Shown here: positions 7,683-17,458 of the stretch, piece by piece | Numbering within the stretch: the stretch's first letter is position 1 | Layout: the number at the start of each line of letters is the position of its first letter | DNA from: Marixanthomonas sp963974425 | GTDB taxonomy: Bacteria > Bacteroidota > Bacteroidia > Flavobacteriales > Flavobacteriaceae | Length of the DNA: 64,000 nucleotides | Assembly: GCF_963974425.1 (NCBI RefSeq) | Contig: NZ_CAXBCK010000013.1 | Span: 1 to 64,000 of the forward strand | Direction of reading: 5' to 3' | Made by a program: the position numbers and the translations under genes | The notes under the pieces: generated by a model | Told to the model about the DNA's origin: nothing | Database searches by the model: none | What the model saw: the letters and a program-made list of their open reading frames with translations, nothing else

Positions 7683-8132
7683 TTAATTAGGGAATGTTTC
7701 AATGACGTACCCTAAACTTCCAACTAAGCCAAAGATTATATGGGCTATGAGCAATTGAATATAAAATTCACGAAAATGAATTTCAGGAGGGTTAGGATGT
7801 ATGGCAAAAAGGATTTTCCATCCGGCTACTCCTATTATTCCTAAACCTGTGCCAAAAATCATTCCCCACCAGAGGGATGGTTGTACACCAGAAAATAAAA
7901 ATGCACAGTCCATTATGGCAATAAAGATATAGCCTATACTCAAATGGATTATCCATCCTGGCATATTTTCTACTCCCCTTAACCGGGAAGTATGGATTTG
8001 ACGATATAATAGTTTTGTCAACAATTGAGGCTCTTTGAATTCCTTTCCCCTAATAAAAGAAATTGTATAACTAAAAAAAGTCATCATGAATGTAGCAATA
8101 GGTGCTATTATTAGAAAAGTACTAAAATTCAA
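7683..8132 (-). CDS. Four-helix integral membrane protein
   Basis: This is a protein of about 149 residues with four predicted membrane helices (starting LIIAPIATFMMTFFSYTI, then IIHLSIGYIFIAIMDCAFLF, GMIFGTGLGIIGVAGWKILF and LLIAHIIFGLVGSLGYVI). No ATG is available at the 5' end: the frame begins with TTG at 8132, and the first internal ATG pair lies about 15 codons later, so the start is uncertain. I recognise no named family; it resembles small DUF2938-type inner-membrane proteins. It is divergent from the alcohol dehydrogenase gene. Confidence 0.65.
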   Translation of the reverse strand: MNFSTFLIIAPIATFMMTFFSYTISFIRGKEFKEPQLLTKLLYRQIHTSRLRGVENMPGWIIHLSIGYIFIAIMDCAFLFSGVQPSLWWGMIFGTGLGIIGVAGWKILFAIHPNPPEIHFREFYIQLLIAHIIFGLVGSLGYVIETFPN

Positions 8133-8245
8133 AATAAATATATGTTCAATGTTAACTGTTAAAGGTAGCCCTGAAGATATAATTTATTTAACTCATTCAA
8201 AATTACATTTACCTTAAAAAAAATAAAAATTTAAAAAAAGAGATT

Positions 8246-9394
8246 ATGAAAGCATTATGTTACCACGGAAAAGAAGATGTACGTATTGACACTGTACCCG
8301 ATCCCGAAATTGAGGATCCTCAAGATATAATTATAAAAATTACGTCGACCGCCATTTGTGGTTCAGATCTCCACATCTTTGGAGATCTTGTACCGACTAT
8401 GAAGGAAGGTGATGTCTTGGGACATGAGTTCATGGGCGAAGTAGTTGAATTAGGAAAAGAGGTGAAAAAGTTTAAAAAAGGAGATAGGGTTGTTGTTCCT
8501 TTTACCATAGCCTGTGGACATTGTAATTATTGTAATGATCATAAGTACTCACTTTGTGATAACTCCAACCCCAATGAAGAATTGTGTAAAGAGAATTTAG
8601 GTCATTCTATATCGGGGTTATTTGGCTATTCCCACATGCTAGGTGGATTTTCCGGCGGACAAGCAGAATATGTGCGAGTGCCTTACGCAGATGTAGGTCC
8701 TATAAAAGTGCCTGATTCCCTAAGCGATGAACAAAGTCTCTTTCTATCAGACATTTATCCCACCGGCTATATGGGAGCAGAAAATGCAGATATTCAAGAC
8801 GGAGATACGGTTGCCATATGGGGATGCGGACCGGTAGGTCAATTTGCCATACAAAGTGCCTGGATGTTGGGAGCCAAAAGAGTAATTGCTATAGATATAA
8901 TAAAGGAACGATTGGATTTGGCAGAAAAGAACAGTAAGGCAGAAGTTATCCGCACTATTGACCCCAATGAAGTATATGAAAAGCTTATGGAAATGACCAA
9001 CGGGAAGGGTCCAGATTGTTGCATTGATGCTGTAGGAGCCGAAGCTCATGGAATGGAGGGATTTAACAAGAATCTTGAAAAGTCACAACCTGATGCTTTA
9101 GCCCAGATTTTTAAATCATGTAAAAAAGGTGGAAATGTATCCATTCCCGGTGTTTATCTTGGAAAGGTACAAGAATTACCTTTTGGGATAGCAATGAATA
9201 AATCTCTTAATCTTAAAATGGGACAAACTCACATGCAACACTATTTGGAACCCTTGTTGAAAAAAGTGGAAGCAGGAAAAATAGACCCCTCTTTTATTAT
9301 AACTCACCGCATGAAATTAAGTGAAGCTCCTAAAGCTTATAAGAAATTCCGTAATAAGGATGATGGATGCATCAAAGTAATATTAACCCCTTAA
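8246..9394 (+). CDS. Zinc-dependent alcohol/formaldehyde dehydrogenase
   Basis: This 382-residue medium-chain dehydrogenase has catalytic zinc ligands in AICGSDLH (Cys, about residue 38) and GHEFMGE (His-Glu). The structural zinc loop CGHCNYCNDHKYSLCD (about 89-104) has all four cysteines, and the NAD-binding turn is WGCGPVGQ (about 191-198). The long insert after the zinc loop and overall size fit the glutathione-independent formaldehyde dehydrogenase-like subgroup. It is followed 11 bases later by an SDR gene, probably as an operon, suggesting joint detoxification of aldehydes. Confidence 0.9.
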   Translation: MKALCYHGKEDVRIDTVPDPEIEDPQDIIIKITSTAICGSDLHIFGDLVPTMKEGDVLGHEFMGEVVELGKEVKKFKKGDRVVVPFTIACGHCNYCNDHKYSLCDNSNPNEELCKENLGHSISGLFGYSHMLGGFSGGQAEYVRVPYADVGPIKVPDSLSDEQSLFLSDIYPTGYMGAENADIQDGDTVAIWGCGPVGQFAIQSAWMLGAKRVIAIDIIKERLDLAEKNSKAEVIRTIDPNEVYEKLMEMTNGKGPDCCIDAVGAEAHGMEGFNKNLEKSQPDALAQIFKSCKKGGNVSIPGVYLGKVQELPFGIAMNKSLNLKMGQTHMQHYLEPLLKKVEAGKIDPSFIITHRMKLSEAPKAYKKFRNKDDGCIKVILTP

Positions 9395-9405
9395 CAAATA
9401 TAACT

Positions 9406-10224
9406 ATGGATACTCAACCAAACACTAATACTGCACTTATTACGGGTGCTTCAAGTGGAATAGGAAAAGCCCTTGCTAAAGAATTTGCTACCCACGATTA
9501 TGATGTGATTCTAGTAGCACCACATCGCAATTCTTTGCGTACAGCTCGAGAAGAAATTCAAGCTATTACTGATGTGGATGTATGGATTTATGAAAAAGAT
9601 TTGACACTCCCTGATGCAGTAACTGAATTATATGAGGAAGTTCAGAAACTAGGACGCCCAATCACAACATTAGTAAATGATGCCGGGATAGGACAGCGAG
9701 GAAATTTTGCAGAAATACCCTTTTCAAAATACAAAGAAATAATTCATCTTAATATTTTGGCATTAACAGAGTTAACTCATTTATTTTTAAATAATATGAT
9801 AGCCCAAAATGAAGGAAAAATATTGCAGTTAGGTTCTGTAGCAGGATTTCAGCCAGGCCCTTATTTGGCGGTCTACCATGCAACCAAGGCGTATGTAGTA
9901 TCCCTATCTGAAGCCATTGCTACTGAATTGGATGAACTGGATAGTAAAGTAACAATTACCTGTTTATGTCCTGGGCCCACGGACACCCATTTCTTTTCAC
10001 GAGCAGACATGGAAAAAACGCGTGTGGTAGATAAAAAAGACTCGTTAATGAAACAACCAGAAGATGTAGCCAAAGGTGCTTATGAGGCATTAATGGATGG
10101 AGAGCGAATTTATATTCCCGGAGCTACCAATAAGATGATGACCTTTATTAGACGTGTTATTCCTAAAAGCCTTCAAGCGCGCATGCAGAAGCAATTTTAC
10201 GAAGAAGTGGAAGAAGAAAAATAA
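9406..10224 (+). CDS. Short-chain dehydrogenase/reductase (SDR)
   Basis: This 272-residue classical SDR has the cofactor motif TGASSGIG (about residues 12-19), NDAGIGQRG in place of NNAG (about 88), the catalytic Ser in LGSVAG and the YxxxK motif YHATK. I chose the ATG at 9406, after the dehydrogenase stop; an upstream ATG at 9367 would overlap that gene by 28 bases. It probably forms a two-gene operon with the zinc dehydrogenase. The substrate is unknown. Confidence 0.88.
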   Translation: MDTQPNTNTALITGASSGIGKALAKEFATHDYDVILVAPHRNSLRTAREEIQAITDVDVWIYEKDLTLPDAVTELYEEVQKLGRPITTLVNDAGIGQRGNFAEIPFSKYKEIIHLNILALTELTHLFLNNMIAQNEGKILQLGSVAGFQPGPYLAVYHATKAYVVSLSEAIATELDELDSKVTITCLCPGPTDTHFFSRADMEKTRVVDKKDSLMKQPEDVAKGAYEALMDGERIYIPGATNKMMTFIRRVIPKSLQARMQKQFYEEVEEEK

Positions 10225-10383
10225 CAGACTTCATAAAGGGAATGATTTGGTGCAACTTCTTTTCACAACCACCGTTCTATTTCGAAGAGGTATTATAAGT
10301 GCATTAAAATCTTTTCAAAATATATGAGCGCATTCCTTTTTAATTTTTATCAAATACTTTGTGCAATAAGCACTTCTTATTTT

Positions 10384-10872
10384 CTAATAATTCCTTAGGT
10401 ATTCTACAATTTGTCTTGCTTCCTTTTCTGAAAGATCCAAATCGACCATTTTAATTTCATATACTGATTTCAATGCTTTTGCTTGTGCATTGTGTTCAAT
10501 CATACCATCTGGGTTTAAAATCATATTCATTACCCATTGCGGAGAACGTTTTTGCAATACTCCTCCCAATGCGGGACCTCTATTGCTGTTATGAATTTCG
10601 TGACAAACAGTACATTGATTGTTAAATAACTCCTCCCCTTTTGCGGCCATCTCTTGATCAATTTGTTCACCTAGTTCTACCTCATTTTTAATAGGACCTA
10701 CTCCTGTTTTTGCTTCATTCGGCATGTCATTATGCATGATTTTAGATGTATCTTCTTTTTCCGTATTTAACTGAATAGGGGCTTTATTATCATCTGAATT
10801 TTCATGGCCCCAATTGCAGGCTACTAGGCAAGGAACTAGTAAAATAAGGTATATTCTTTTTATATTTTTCAT
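10384..10872 (-). CDS. Cytochrome c lipoprotein
   Basis: This is a 162-residue protein with a lipobox leader (LILLVPCLVAC, Cys near residue 19), a polar linker and one class I cytochrome c domain. The haem site CTVCH lies near residues 97-101, followed by GPALGGVLQKR and a distal Met candidate in NMILNPDGMIEH. It ends with the helix typical of cytochrome c (EARQIVEYLRNY). It is probably an outer- or inner-membrane-anchored periplasmic electron carrier. A decayed copy of its start lies at 7493-7581. Confidence 0.88.
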   Translation of the reverse strand: MKNIKRIYLILLVPCLVACNWGHENSDDNKAPIQLNTEKEDTSKIMHNDMPNEAKTGVGPIKNEVELGEQIDQEMAAKGEELFNNQCTVCHEIHNSNRGPALGGVLQKRSPQWVMNMILNPDGMIEHNAQAKALKSVYEIKMVDLDLSEKEARQIVEYLRNY

Positions 10873-10943
10873 GATTATCTTTTTTAAAATTGATTCCTAT
10901 TATTTTAAATTAATATTTTTTACTTCTTTCATCTTATTAATAA

Positions 10944-12242
10944 TCATACTCCAAAAGGATAGGTTTCGGGTGTTTTAGAACGCTCTACATTGTTATCGAT
11001 AGCATGTAATGCTTTCGTTTGGTTGAAGAACAGAAAACCATCATATCTTTTAGAAATATTTGTGGCTACATAATTACTATACTGTTCATATTCGGGTTTA
11101 TATACCACTCCAATTGCACGATGGGGTATTTTTTTCTGCAATTCATTATTAGTGGCTACTTTTCCAAAATCTAGATAAAATTGATCCCCCAAGTTATTAC
11201 AAATTGACTCCCAACTGTTCTCCCGTCCTTTCGGTACTGTCATTTTCTCCACTTTTGCTCCCCATTCGTTTCCTGCAAGTACAGTTCCTTCATAGGAACC
11301 AAAACCGATGAGAGCTACTTCTTCTTTCCCCAATTGCTTTCTAGCCAGTTCACCAATATTGTATAACCCCTGTTTTGCCATATCAGTATAAGAAGCATCG
11401 CCTACATGAGTATTATGCGCCCAAACGATTCCTTTAGCATCTTTCCCATGAAAATCGAGCAGCCTATTTAAGGTGTCCATCATATGTCTATCCCTAATAT
11501 TCCATGTGGCTGCGCCCCCAGAGGCCATCACCCGATAATATTCTTCCGCATGTTTGGCAACAATAGCATTTTGTTCGGTGCTAAAAGCATGCTCTTTATC
11601 GGAGTTATAACTTGCATATTTATTACGTATTTCTACCAACATTTGATTTACCTCTCTTTGGCATCCGTCGGGAACTAATTTGGTAGAAAAGGCGTACGAT
11701 TCCCCATCTTTTTCGCGATAAGGTTCAAAACAACGCACTACTTCTTTGGCAGTCTGAAAGGCCTGGGGGTCTTCCTTCTTTAAATATTCCATAATTGCCT
11801 CGAGGGATTCCCATAGACTATACACATCTAACCCATACCAACCTACTCTATTATCGGGAGCTTGATTTTTATTATGTTTTTTTAGCCACTGCACCCATTC
11901 ATGCACTTCCCAATTTGCCCAAATCCAAGAAGGCAAACGTTTAAATTCTTGTAACACTTGACAGGTATTTTTTGTGGCATCTTCATATTTTTTTATATGA
12001 CGATTTAGTTGATAGCACGGTGGCCAATCGCCTTCTACGGCAATGAAATTAAACCCGTGTTCTTCGATCAAAATTTTAGAAATCTTTGCCCTCCAAATGT
12101 AATATTCATGAGTACCGTGCGAGGCTTCGCCTAACATCACTACTTTTTTATCTTTTAAGCTGGTAATTAACGGCTCAAGATCCTGTATATCGGTAAAATT
12201 TTCTATCTGTTCTTGAAGGGTTTTTAGCAGTGAATTTTTCAT
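10944..12242 (-). CDS. Erythromycin esterase family protein
   Basis: This 432-residue protein of the erythromycin esterase/succinoglycan-associated family (EreA/ChaN-like fold) has the conserved blocks GEASHGTHEYY (about residues 38-48), FIAVEGDWPPCY (about 67-78), VWAHNTHVGDASY (about 274-286) and RAIGVVYKPEYEQYSNY (about 374-390). The His and Glu residues of these blocks form the presumed active site. Many family members lie in stress loci and have no proven macrolide esterase activity, so resistance should not be assumed. It stands alone on the minus strand. Confidence 0.88.
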   Translation of the reverse strand: MKNSLLKTLQEQIENFTDIQDLEPLITSLKDKKVVMLGEASHGTHEYYIWRAKISKILIEEHGFNFIAVEGDWPPCYQLNRHIKKYEDATKNTCQVLQEFKRLPSWIWANWEVHEWVQWLKKHNKNQAPDNRVGWYGLDVYSLWESLEAIMEYLKKEDPQAFQTAKEVVRCFEPYREKDGESYAFSTKLVPDGCQREVNQMLVEIRNKYASYNSDKEHAFSTEQNAIVAKHAEEYYRVMASGGAATWNIRDRHMMDTLNRLLDFHGKDAKGIVWAHNTHVGDASYTDMAKQGLYNIGELARKQLGKEEVALIGFGSYEGTVLAGNEWGAKVEKMTVPKGRENSWESICNNLGDQFYLDFGKVATNNELQKKIPHRAIGVVYKPEYEQYSNYVATNISKRYDGFLFFNQTKALHAIDNNVERSKTPETYPFGV

Positions 12243-12408
12243 ATTCTAATTTTAAATAGTACAATATAAAGTTACATATGAGAGGCTTGAACTGTTCTTA
12301 ATATTTCCCTAAAACAATAAATTTTATCACGTTAATAATAAAACGTACCGGACACATGTAATTGAAGAAACCCCGGTATTTTTGGGAGTATAACAAAATT
12401 TCACTCCC

Positions 12409-12723
12409 ATGAAAAACCCAGAATTAATTGAAACACTCCAAAATTGCACTGCTTATTGTAATCACTGTGCGGATGCCTCTTTAAATGAAGACCCTATATT
12501 GGTAGAATGCATACAAAAAGCTCATGCCTGTGCTACCGTTTGTACTGCTACAGCCTCTTTGCTAGCTATGCAGTATTCCGACATTCGAGGAATGATTGAG
12601 TATTGTATAAAGCTATGTAAAAGCTGTACGCAAGAATGTGAAAAGCATGAGCATAGCCATTGTACTAAGTGTGCTGAGGCCTGCAGAGCTTGTGCTGACG
12701 CTTGTATCTCTCATCTAAGTTAA
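12409..12723 (+). CDS. Four-helix-bundle copper storage-like protein
   Basis: This 104-residue protein has 15 cysteines in helix-spaced CxxC/CxxxC patterns (CTAYCNHC, CIKLCKSCTQEC, CTKCAEACRACADAC), plus a His-rich turn HEHSHC. This matches DUF326/Csp-type cytosolic copper-binding four-helix bundles, whose core is lined by cysteines that hold many Cu(I) ions. It has no signal peptide, so it should be cytosolic (Csp3-like). It is monocistronic. The likely role is binding excess copper, which fits the surrounding stress genes. Confidence 0.88.
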   Translation: MKNPELIETLQNCTAYCNHCADASLNEDPILVECIQKAHACATVCTATASLLAMQYSDIRGMIEYCIKLCKSCTQECEKHEHSHCTKCAEACRACADACISHLS

Positions 12724-12859
12724 TATCCCGTCTGCTTTCTTGGTATTTAATTTTTCAGGGAATCCGTTTTATTAAACACAATCGTAGGTAATTAGAAGAT
12801 TCTGAAGATATTCTACTTACGTTATGGGTCGGTAATACCTCTATTTAATATTATACATT

Positions 12860-15136
12860 ATGAGTAAAACAATTATTGTATCAAATCGGTTGCCCTATAA
12901 ATTTTCCATAGCGGGAAATAAACTTAGTTATAGTAAAAGTGCCGGAGGTTTGGCCACGGGTATGCTTTCGATCCATGAGCAAGGGAACAGTATATGGATT
13001 GGCTGGACGGGATTAGCTGAAGATGAAATTCCCTGTGATGATAAAAAAGACACTCTTATAGAGCAGACGCTTGAAAAAAACTGTATTCCTATTTCCCTTA
13101 GTCGAGAAGAGATAGATAACTACTATTATGGCTTTTCCAATAAGACTCTTTGGCCCTTATTTCACTATTTTCTCTGCTACACAAAATACAATACAACTAC
13201 CTGGGAAGCCTATAAAGCCGTAAATAGAAAATTTGCAGACGAAGTATTAGCTCAAGCATCACCTGGAGATACGGTATGGATTCATGATTATCAACTTATG
13301 TTGGTACCTCAATATATACGTGCAGAACAACCTGATCTGTCAATCGGCTTTTTCCTACATATCCCCTTTCCTACCTACGAGGTATTCCGATCACTTCCTT
13401 TTAGAGATGCTTTATTAGAAGGTATGTTAGGAGCAGATATTATTGGTTTCCACACCTTTGATTATAAAAAATGCTTTTTAAAGACGGTCACTTCTCTACT
13501 CACCTACCCTACACACGGCGATGAAATTTGTTCTGGAAACCACACGGTAAAAGTAGCTTCATTCCCCATGGGGATCGATACTGAAAAGTTAGAAAAAGCT
13601 GCTAAAGAGCAACGTAAAAAAACTAAGAAGACAAGCGAGATTCAAACTGCACTTCATACCTATAGAAAAAGGAATCCCGATGTTAAATTGGTTTTATCGA
13701 TAGATCGTTTGGATTATACAAAGGGTATCTTAAATCGAATTCAGGCCTTTTCTTACTTTTTAAAAAAGTATCCTCAATACTTGGGAAAAATTAGTCTATT
13801 AATGCTTGCTGTCCCTTCTCGTACGGATGTTTTACAATATCAATTACTAAAAAAAGAAGTAGATGAATTAGTAGGACGTGTAAATGGAAGATACGCTACT
13901 ATTAGTTGGACGCCTATTTGGTACTATTACCGCTCTCTTCCCTTTCAAGATTTAATTGCTTTGTATTCAACTTGTGAGATTGCCCTTCTTACTCCGCTAC
14001 GTGATGGTATGAATCTAGTTGCCAAGGAGTATATTAGTTCTCGTACTGATAAAACTGGGGTTCTTATTTTGAGTGAAATGACCGGAGCGGCCAAAGAGAT
14101 GGATCAAGCTTTAATTATTAACCCTAATAGTTTTGATGAAATCAGTACTGCTTTAACTCAGGCTATCGAGATGCCAAAAGATGAGCAAATAGCTCGAAAT
14201 ACTATTCTCCAAAACCATCTTAAAAAACACAATATCTATACTTGGGCGGCACAATTTATGGATCGCCTTAATGAACGCAAACAACAACAAACTGTGCGAA
14301 AGCCCCAAAAAATGACCTCTTCTATTCTAAACCAACTATGCCAAAAGTATACGGAAGCTCGCAGCAGATCATTCTTTTTAGATTATGACGGTTCTTTGGT
14401 AGGCTTTACAGATGATCCAGATGAAGCACGCCCTGATCCATCCCTTTTACAACTTTTAAGTAGATTGGGTAGTCCCACTAAAAATGAATTAATAATAATA
14501 AGTGGCAGGACAAAACAGGATTTACATGCTTGGTTTGATGGTCTTCGTATTTCTTTAATTGCGGAGCATGGATTGAGTATTAGAAAGGACCGAGTTAACT
14601 GGGAAGATAAGACCCTTTACAATAATTCTTGGATGCCAGAAGTAAAAGCTATTCTAAAGCGATTTACCCAAAAAACAAAGGGAGCTTTTATTGAAGAGAA
14701 AAGAAAATCCTTAGCCTGGCATTACCGTCAGACTTCTTCCTATATAGGTATCAAACATGCTTCTGAACTTATGGAAGAGTTAAAGGCTATAGGAGAAAGA
14801 TATGAAATCACTATCTTATGGGGAAACAAGGTTATAGAAATTGTGAACAATCAAATTAATAAAGGAAATGCTGTTTGTGCTCATTTAGAAACCCACCCAT
14901 GTGATTTTATTTTTGCTATGGGAGATGATGTTACGGACGAGTCGATGTTCAAGAAACTACCTGATAGTGCCATTACTATTAAAGTAGGACGTTCGGCATC
15001 TGCCGCTCGCTATTATGTAGAAGATTATCATGAAGCTCGCAAGTTATTACAAACGTTCGTTTCTAACCGCACTCGTATTTCGCAACTAAATGGGCACTCC
15101 CATAGCCAACAGCCCGCTCCTATTAAAAATTCTTAA
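12860..15136 (+). CDS. Trehalose-6-phosphate synthase/phosphatase fusion
   Basis: This 758-residue bifunctional enzyme makes trehalose from UDP-glucose and glucose 6-phosphate. Residues 1-470 are the GT20 synthase: NRLPYKF and SAGGLATGM at the start, HDYQLMLVP (about 142), GFHTFDYKKCF, SIDRLDYTKGILNR (about 282) and PLRDGMNLVAKEY (about 380). Residues from about 495 on are the HAD phosphatase: FFLDYDGSLVGF, IISGRTKQDL, IAEHGL and AMGDDVTDESMF. All key residues are seen. Trehalose is an osmo- and desiccation protectant. The next gene starts ten bases after the stop, suggesting an operon with 15147-16841. Confidence 0.95.
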   Translation: MSKTIIVSNRLPYKFSIAGNKLSYSKSAGGLATGMLSIHEQGNSIWIGWTGLAEDEIPCDDKKDTLIEQTLEKNCIPISLSREEIDNYYYGFSNKTLWPLFHYFLCYTKYNTTTWEAYKAVNRKFADEVLAQASPGDTVWIHDYQLMLVPQYIRAEQPDLSIGFFLHIPFPTYEVFRSLPFRDALLEGMLGADIIGFHTFDYKKCFLKTVTSLLTYPTHGDEICSGNHTVKVASFPMGIDTEKLEKAAKEQRKKTKKTSEIQTALHTYRKRNPDVKLVLSIDRLDYTKGILNRIQAFSYFLKKYPQYLGKISLLMLAVPSRTDVLQYQLLKKEVDELVGRVNGRYATISWTPIWYYYRSLPFQDLIALYSTCEIALLTPLRDGMNLVAKEYISSRTDKTGVLILSEMTGAAKEMDQALIINPNSFDEISTALTQAIEMPKDEQIARNTILQNHLKKHNIYTWAAQFMDRLNERKQQQTVRKPQKMTSSILNQLCQKYTEARSRSFFLDYDGSLVGFTDDPDEARPDPSLLQLLSRLGSPTKNELIIISGRTKQDLHAWFDGLRISLIAEHGLSIRKDRVNWEDKTLYNNSWMPEVKAILKRFTQKTKGAFIEEKRKSLAWHYRQTSSYIGIKHASELMEELKAIGERYEITILWGNKVIEIVNNQINKGNAVCAHLETHPCDFIFAMGDDVTDESMFKKLPDSAITIKVGRSASAARYYVEDYHEARKLLQTFVSNRTRISQLNGHSHSQQPAPIKNS

Positions 15137-15146
15137 CTTGTATACT

Positions 15147-15671
15147 ATGGAAAAATGGTTTGCCACGGATTTTACAACTCTTGCTGCTATCGCCCTTACA
15201 ACGGTAGGCATCTATCTAGCGGTAATTTTATATACTCGCATTTTTGGAAAGCGTAGTTTTTCGAAAATGTCGAGCTTTGATTTTGCCATGACGGTGGCTG
15301 TTGGTTCCCTTATAGCTACTACCATCCTCTCCCATTCTGTTTCCTTACTCGAAGGAATTTTTGGGTGTTTTATGATTTATGCCACCCAATTACTTGCTGC
15401 TATCTCCAGGCGTTGGGAACCTTTTAAAAAGGTTATTGATAACCGCCCTCTCCTATTAATGGAGGGTTCAATTATCCTAGATGATAATTTAAGAAAAGCT
15501 CGGGTGTCAGAAGGAGATTTGCGTTCGAAACTGCGGGAAGCTAATATTTTATCTCTTTCTGAAGTTAAAGCTGTAGTTTTTGAAACTACTGGTGATATTA
15601 TTGTTATTCATTCTAAAAATGCCGATGCTCAAGTAGCTGAATGGCTATTAACCGATGTTAAACGAAAATAG
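15147..15671 (+). CDS. DUF421/YetF-family membrane protein
   Basis: This 174-residue protein has three N-terminal membrane helices (TLAAIALTTVGIYLAVILY, FAMTVAVGSLIATTILS and GIFGCFMIYATQLLAAI) and a soluble tail with NRPLLLMEGSIILDDNL and ILSLSEVKAVVFETTGDI, as in YetF/DUF421 proteins. I chose the ATG at 15147 because the frame upstream overlaps the trehalose gene. The family function is poorly known; members are often linked to stress or sporulation. It lies in an apparent operon with the trehalose fusion and a PaiB-like gene. Confidence 0.85.
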   Translation: MEKWFATDFTTLAAIALTTVGIYLAVILYTRIFGKRSFSKMSSFDFAMTVAVGSLIATTILSHSVSLLEGIFGCFMIYATQLLAAISRRWEPFKKVIDNRPLLLMEGSIILDDNLRKARVSEGDLRSKLREANILSLSEVKAVVFETTGDIIVIHSKNADAQVAEWLLTDVKRK

Positions 15672-15678
15672 ATTTCCT

Positions 15679-16299
15679 ATGTTTTGCCCACGTACCTATC
15701 AAAAAAAAGAAACTGACTATCACTATCAATTTATACAGGATCATCCTTTTGCCACGATGGTCATTCAAGGAGAAGGCTTAGTAGCCACACATATTCCTGT
15801 ACTTACAAAAGGAACTAAAAACGCTTTTCATCTTGTAGGCCACATTGCCAAATCGAATCCGCAGGCCAGCCATTTAAAAGATGGTATGGAAGCCTTATTT
15901 ATATTTCAAGGTCCTCATGCGTATGTCTCTTCATCTTGGTATGATTATAATGATATTAGTACATGGGATTACAGTGCCGTTCACGTTCGGGCCTCGCTTC
16001 AACTTCAAACAGCAGTACAATTAGAAACCTCTTTACAGAAATTGGTATATCGGTTTGAAAAAGAACAAGACAATCCCACTTTTTATCATGACCTCCCCCC
16101 CTCTTTATTACAAGAACATCTTCCTTTTATTGTTGGCTTTACAGCGCAACCCATTGCTATAGAAGGAATTGCCAAATACCATCAAGATGTCTCTGCAGAT
16201 ACCCGTGAGCGAATTTGTAATAAGTTAAGGGGCAATCCTAGTACGGCAGCGGTAGCTACAGAAATAGAAAAGGAAACATCAAAACATTTATCTAAATGA
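15679..16299 (+). CDS. FMN-binding PaiB-like protein
   Basis: This 206-residue protein of the PaiB family has an FMN-binding split-barrel fold. It has the N-terminal MFCPRTY, LVATHIPVL, HLVGHIAKSNPQ, FQGPHAYVSSSWY and the C-terminal FIVGFTAQPIAIEGIAKYHQ. I chose the ATG at 15679, matching the usual PaiB start, over an in-frame ATG at 15655 that overlaps the preceding gene. Bacillus PaiB is described as a negative regulator, but many homologues are likely flavin-dependent enzymes. It overlaps the next gene by ATGA. Confidence 0.88.
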   Translation: MFCPRTYQKKETDYHYQFIQDHPFATMVIQGEGLVATHIPVLTKGTKNAFHLVGHIAKSNPQASHLKDGMEALFIFQGPHAYVSSSWYDYNDISTWDYSAVHVRASLQLQTAVQLETSLQKLVYRFEKEQDNPTFYHDLPPSLLQEHLPFIVGFTAQPIAIEGIAKYHQDVSADTRERICNKLRGNPSTAAVATEIEKETSKHLSK

Positions 16300-16841
16300 A
16301 ACGATTTTTTAAAACAAATAAACGTGCGGTTTATGGAGGTATTATCGCCACTGTATTTACCGGATTGGGTGTTTTTTTATTAGGAAACTTAACTGGGTAC
16401 GAAGCCAAACAATTGATCAGCACTTCGCTTTCAGGAATCAATATGTTATGTAATACCATTGTTTTAGCTTCGGCTACTATTTTGGCTTTATTATTAACCC
16501 TCTTAGGAATTAGTACGGGAACCGAATCTAAACTAAAAAACGATCATTATTTACAAGTTTTATCAATTGCAAAATTTGATACTGTTTTATTTGTTGGAGC
16601 TTTAATTTTATTTCAGCTTTTTAATATTCCCATTACAGAAGCAGAAAATGTTCCTACGTCATGGTATACCGGTATCTATTGGACTACCCTATTTTTTTCT
16701 TCTGTTTTAAGTGGAATGATGATTACCGTTATTTTAATGCTATATGGGACAGTTACCAATATTATTAATATTGTAGGATTGGGGAGAGATCATTATTTAG
16801 TTCATGATGAAAAGAAAGAAAAAGAGGAGGAGGAAACGTAA
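16296..16841 (+). CDS. Four-helix membrane protein, unknown
   Basis: This 181-residue protein has four membrane helices (AVYGGIIATVFTGLGVFLLG, LCNTIVLASATILALLLTLL, FDTVLFVGALILFQLF and WTTLFFSSVLSGMMITVIL) and a charged C-terminal tail of Lys and Glu. Its ATG overlaps the PaiB stop codon (ATGA), which indicates translational coupling. I recognise no family. Co-transcription with trehalose, YetF and PaiB genes suggests a role in envelope or osmotic stress. Confidence 0.75.
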   Translation: MKRFFKTNKRAVYGGIIATVFTGLGVFLLGNLTGYEAKQLISTSLSGINMLCNTIVLASATILALLLTLLGISTGTESKLKNDHYLQVLSIAKFDTVLFVGALILFQLFNIPITEAENVPTSWYTGIYWTTLFFSSVLSGMMITVILMLYGTVTNIINIVGLGRDHYLVHDEKKEKEEEET

Positions 16842-16894
16842 GCTGTTTTTAAATTAACTGGTTACAAAAAATATTAACCAAAAAAGAAACTAAC

Positions 16895-17458
16895 ATGGAA
16901 AATAAGAAAAACAACAGTAAAAATTATTTAAAATTTTTTGCCATGATTGGAACTTCCATGATGGCAATGTTTTTTTTAATGTACCTACATTCTTACCAAA
17001 TAATAGACCATTTTTGGTTTAGTGAGACCCGCCTATTTATGACATTAATTATGGGCGGTTCTATGACAATTATTATGCTCTTGTATATGCTACAAATGTA
17101 TAAAACCCCAAAAATGAATATTGCAATTCTCGCTCTTGGGGTTATATTGATACTAGGTCCTTTATGGCTCGTAAGAAGTCAAGTAACTGTTACGGATACT
17201 GACTATATGGAAGGAATGATTCCACACCACTCCATTGCAGTTTTAACTAGCGAACGATCTCAAATAAAAGATGTAAGAGTAAGAGAACTTGCCGATAAAA
17301 TTATTAAAGCACAGCGCAAGGAAATTATGGAAATGCAATGGCTAATACATGATATCAAAGAAAATGGAATTGTAGAAACAGAGGAAGAAAAGGAAAAACG
17401 TCCTGTTCCGAAATTTAAAGGGTCAACTAATAAAGAGACCAAAAATCTAAATGAATAA
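16895..17458 (+). CDS. DUF305 membrane protein
   Basis: This 187-residue protein has an N-terminal membrane part of three helices (FFAMIGTSMMAMFFLMYL, FMTLIMGGSMTIIMLLYML and IAILALGVILILGPLWLV) followed by a DUF305 domain: DYMEGMIPHHSIAVL (about residues 107-121), then ELADKIIKAQRKEIMEMQWL (about 142-161). The conserved MIPHH and EIMEMQWL elements are characteristic. DUF305 proteins are four-helix ferritin-like domains often found with copper-handling genes. It lies 53 bases after the preceding operon. Confidence 0.88.
   Translation: MENKKNNSKNYLKFFAMIGTSMMAMFFLMYLHSYQIIDHFWFSETRLFMTLIMGGSMTIIMLLYMLQMYKTPKMNIAILALGVILILGPLWLVRSQVTVTDTDYMEGMIPHHSIAVLTSERSQIKDVRVRELADKIIKAQRKEIMEMQWLIHDIKENGIVETEEEKEKRPVPKFKGSTNKETKNLNE

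Noticed and set aside
10944..12242. Annotating the erythromycin esterase family gene as an antibiotic resistance gene
   Set aside because: The family is broad; stress-associated members without macrolide activity are common, and nothing in the sequence shows substrate specificity.
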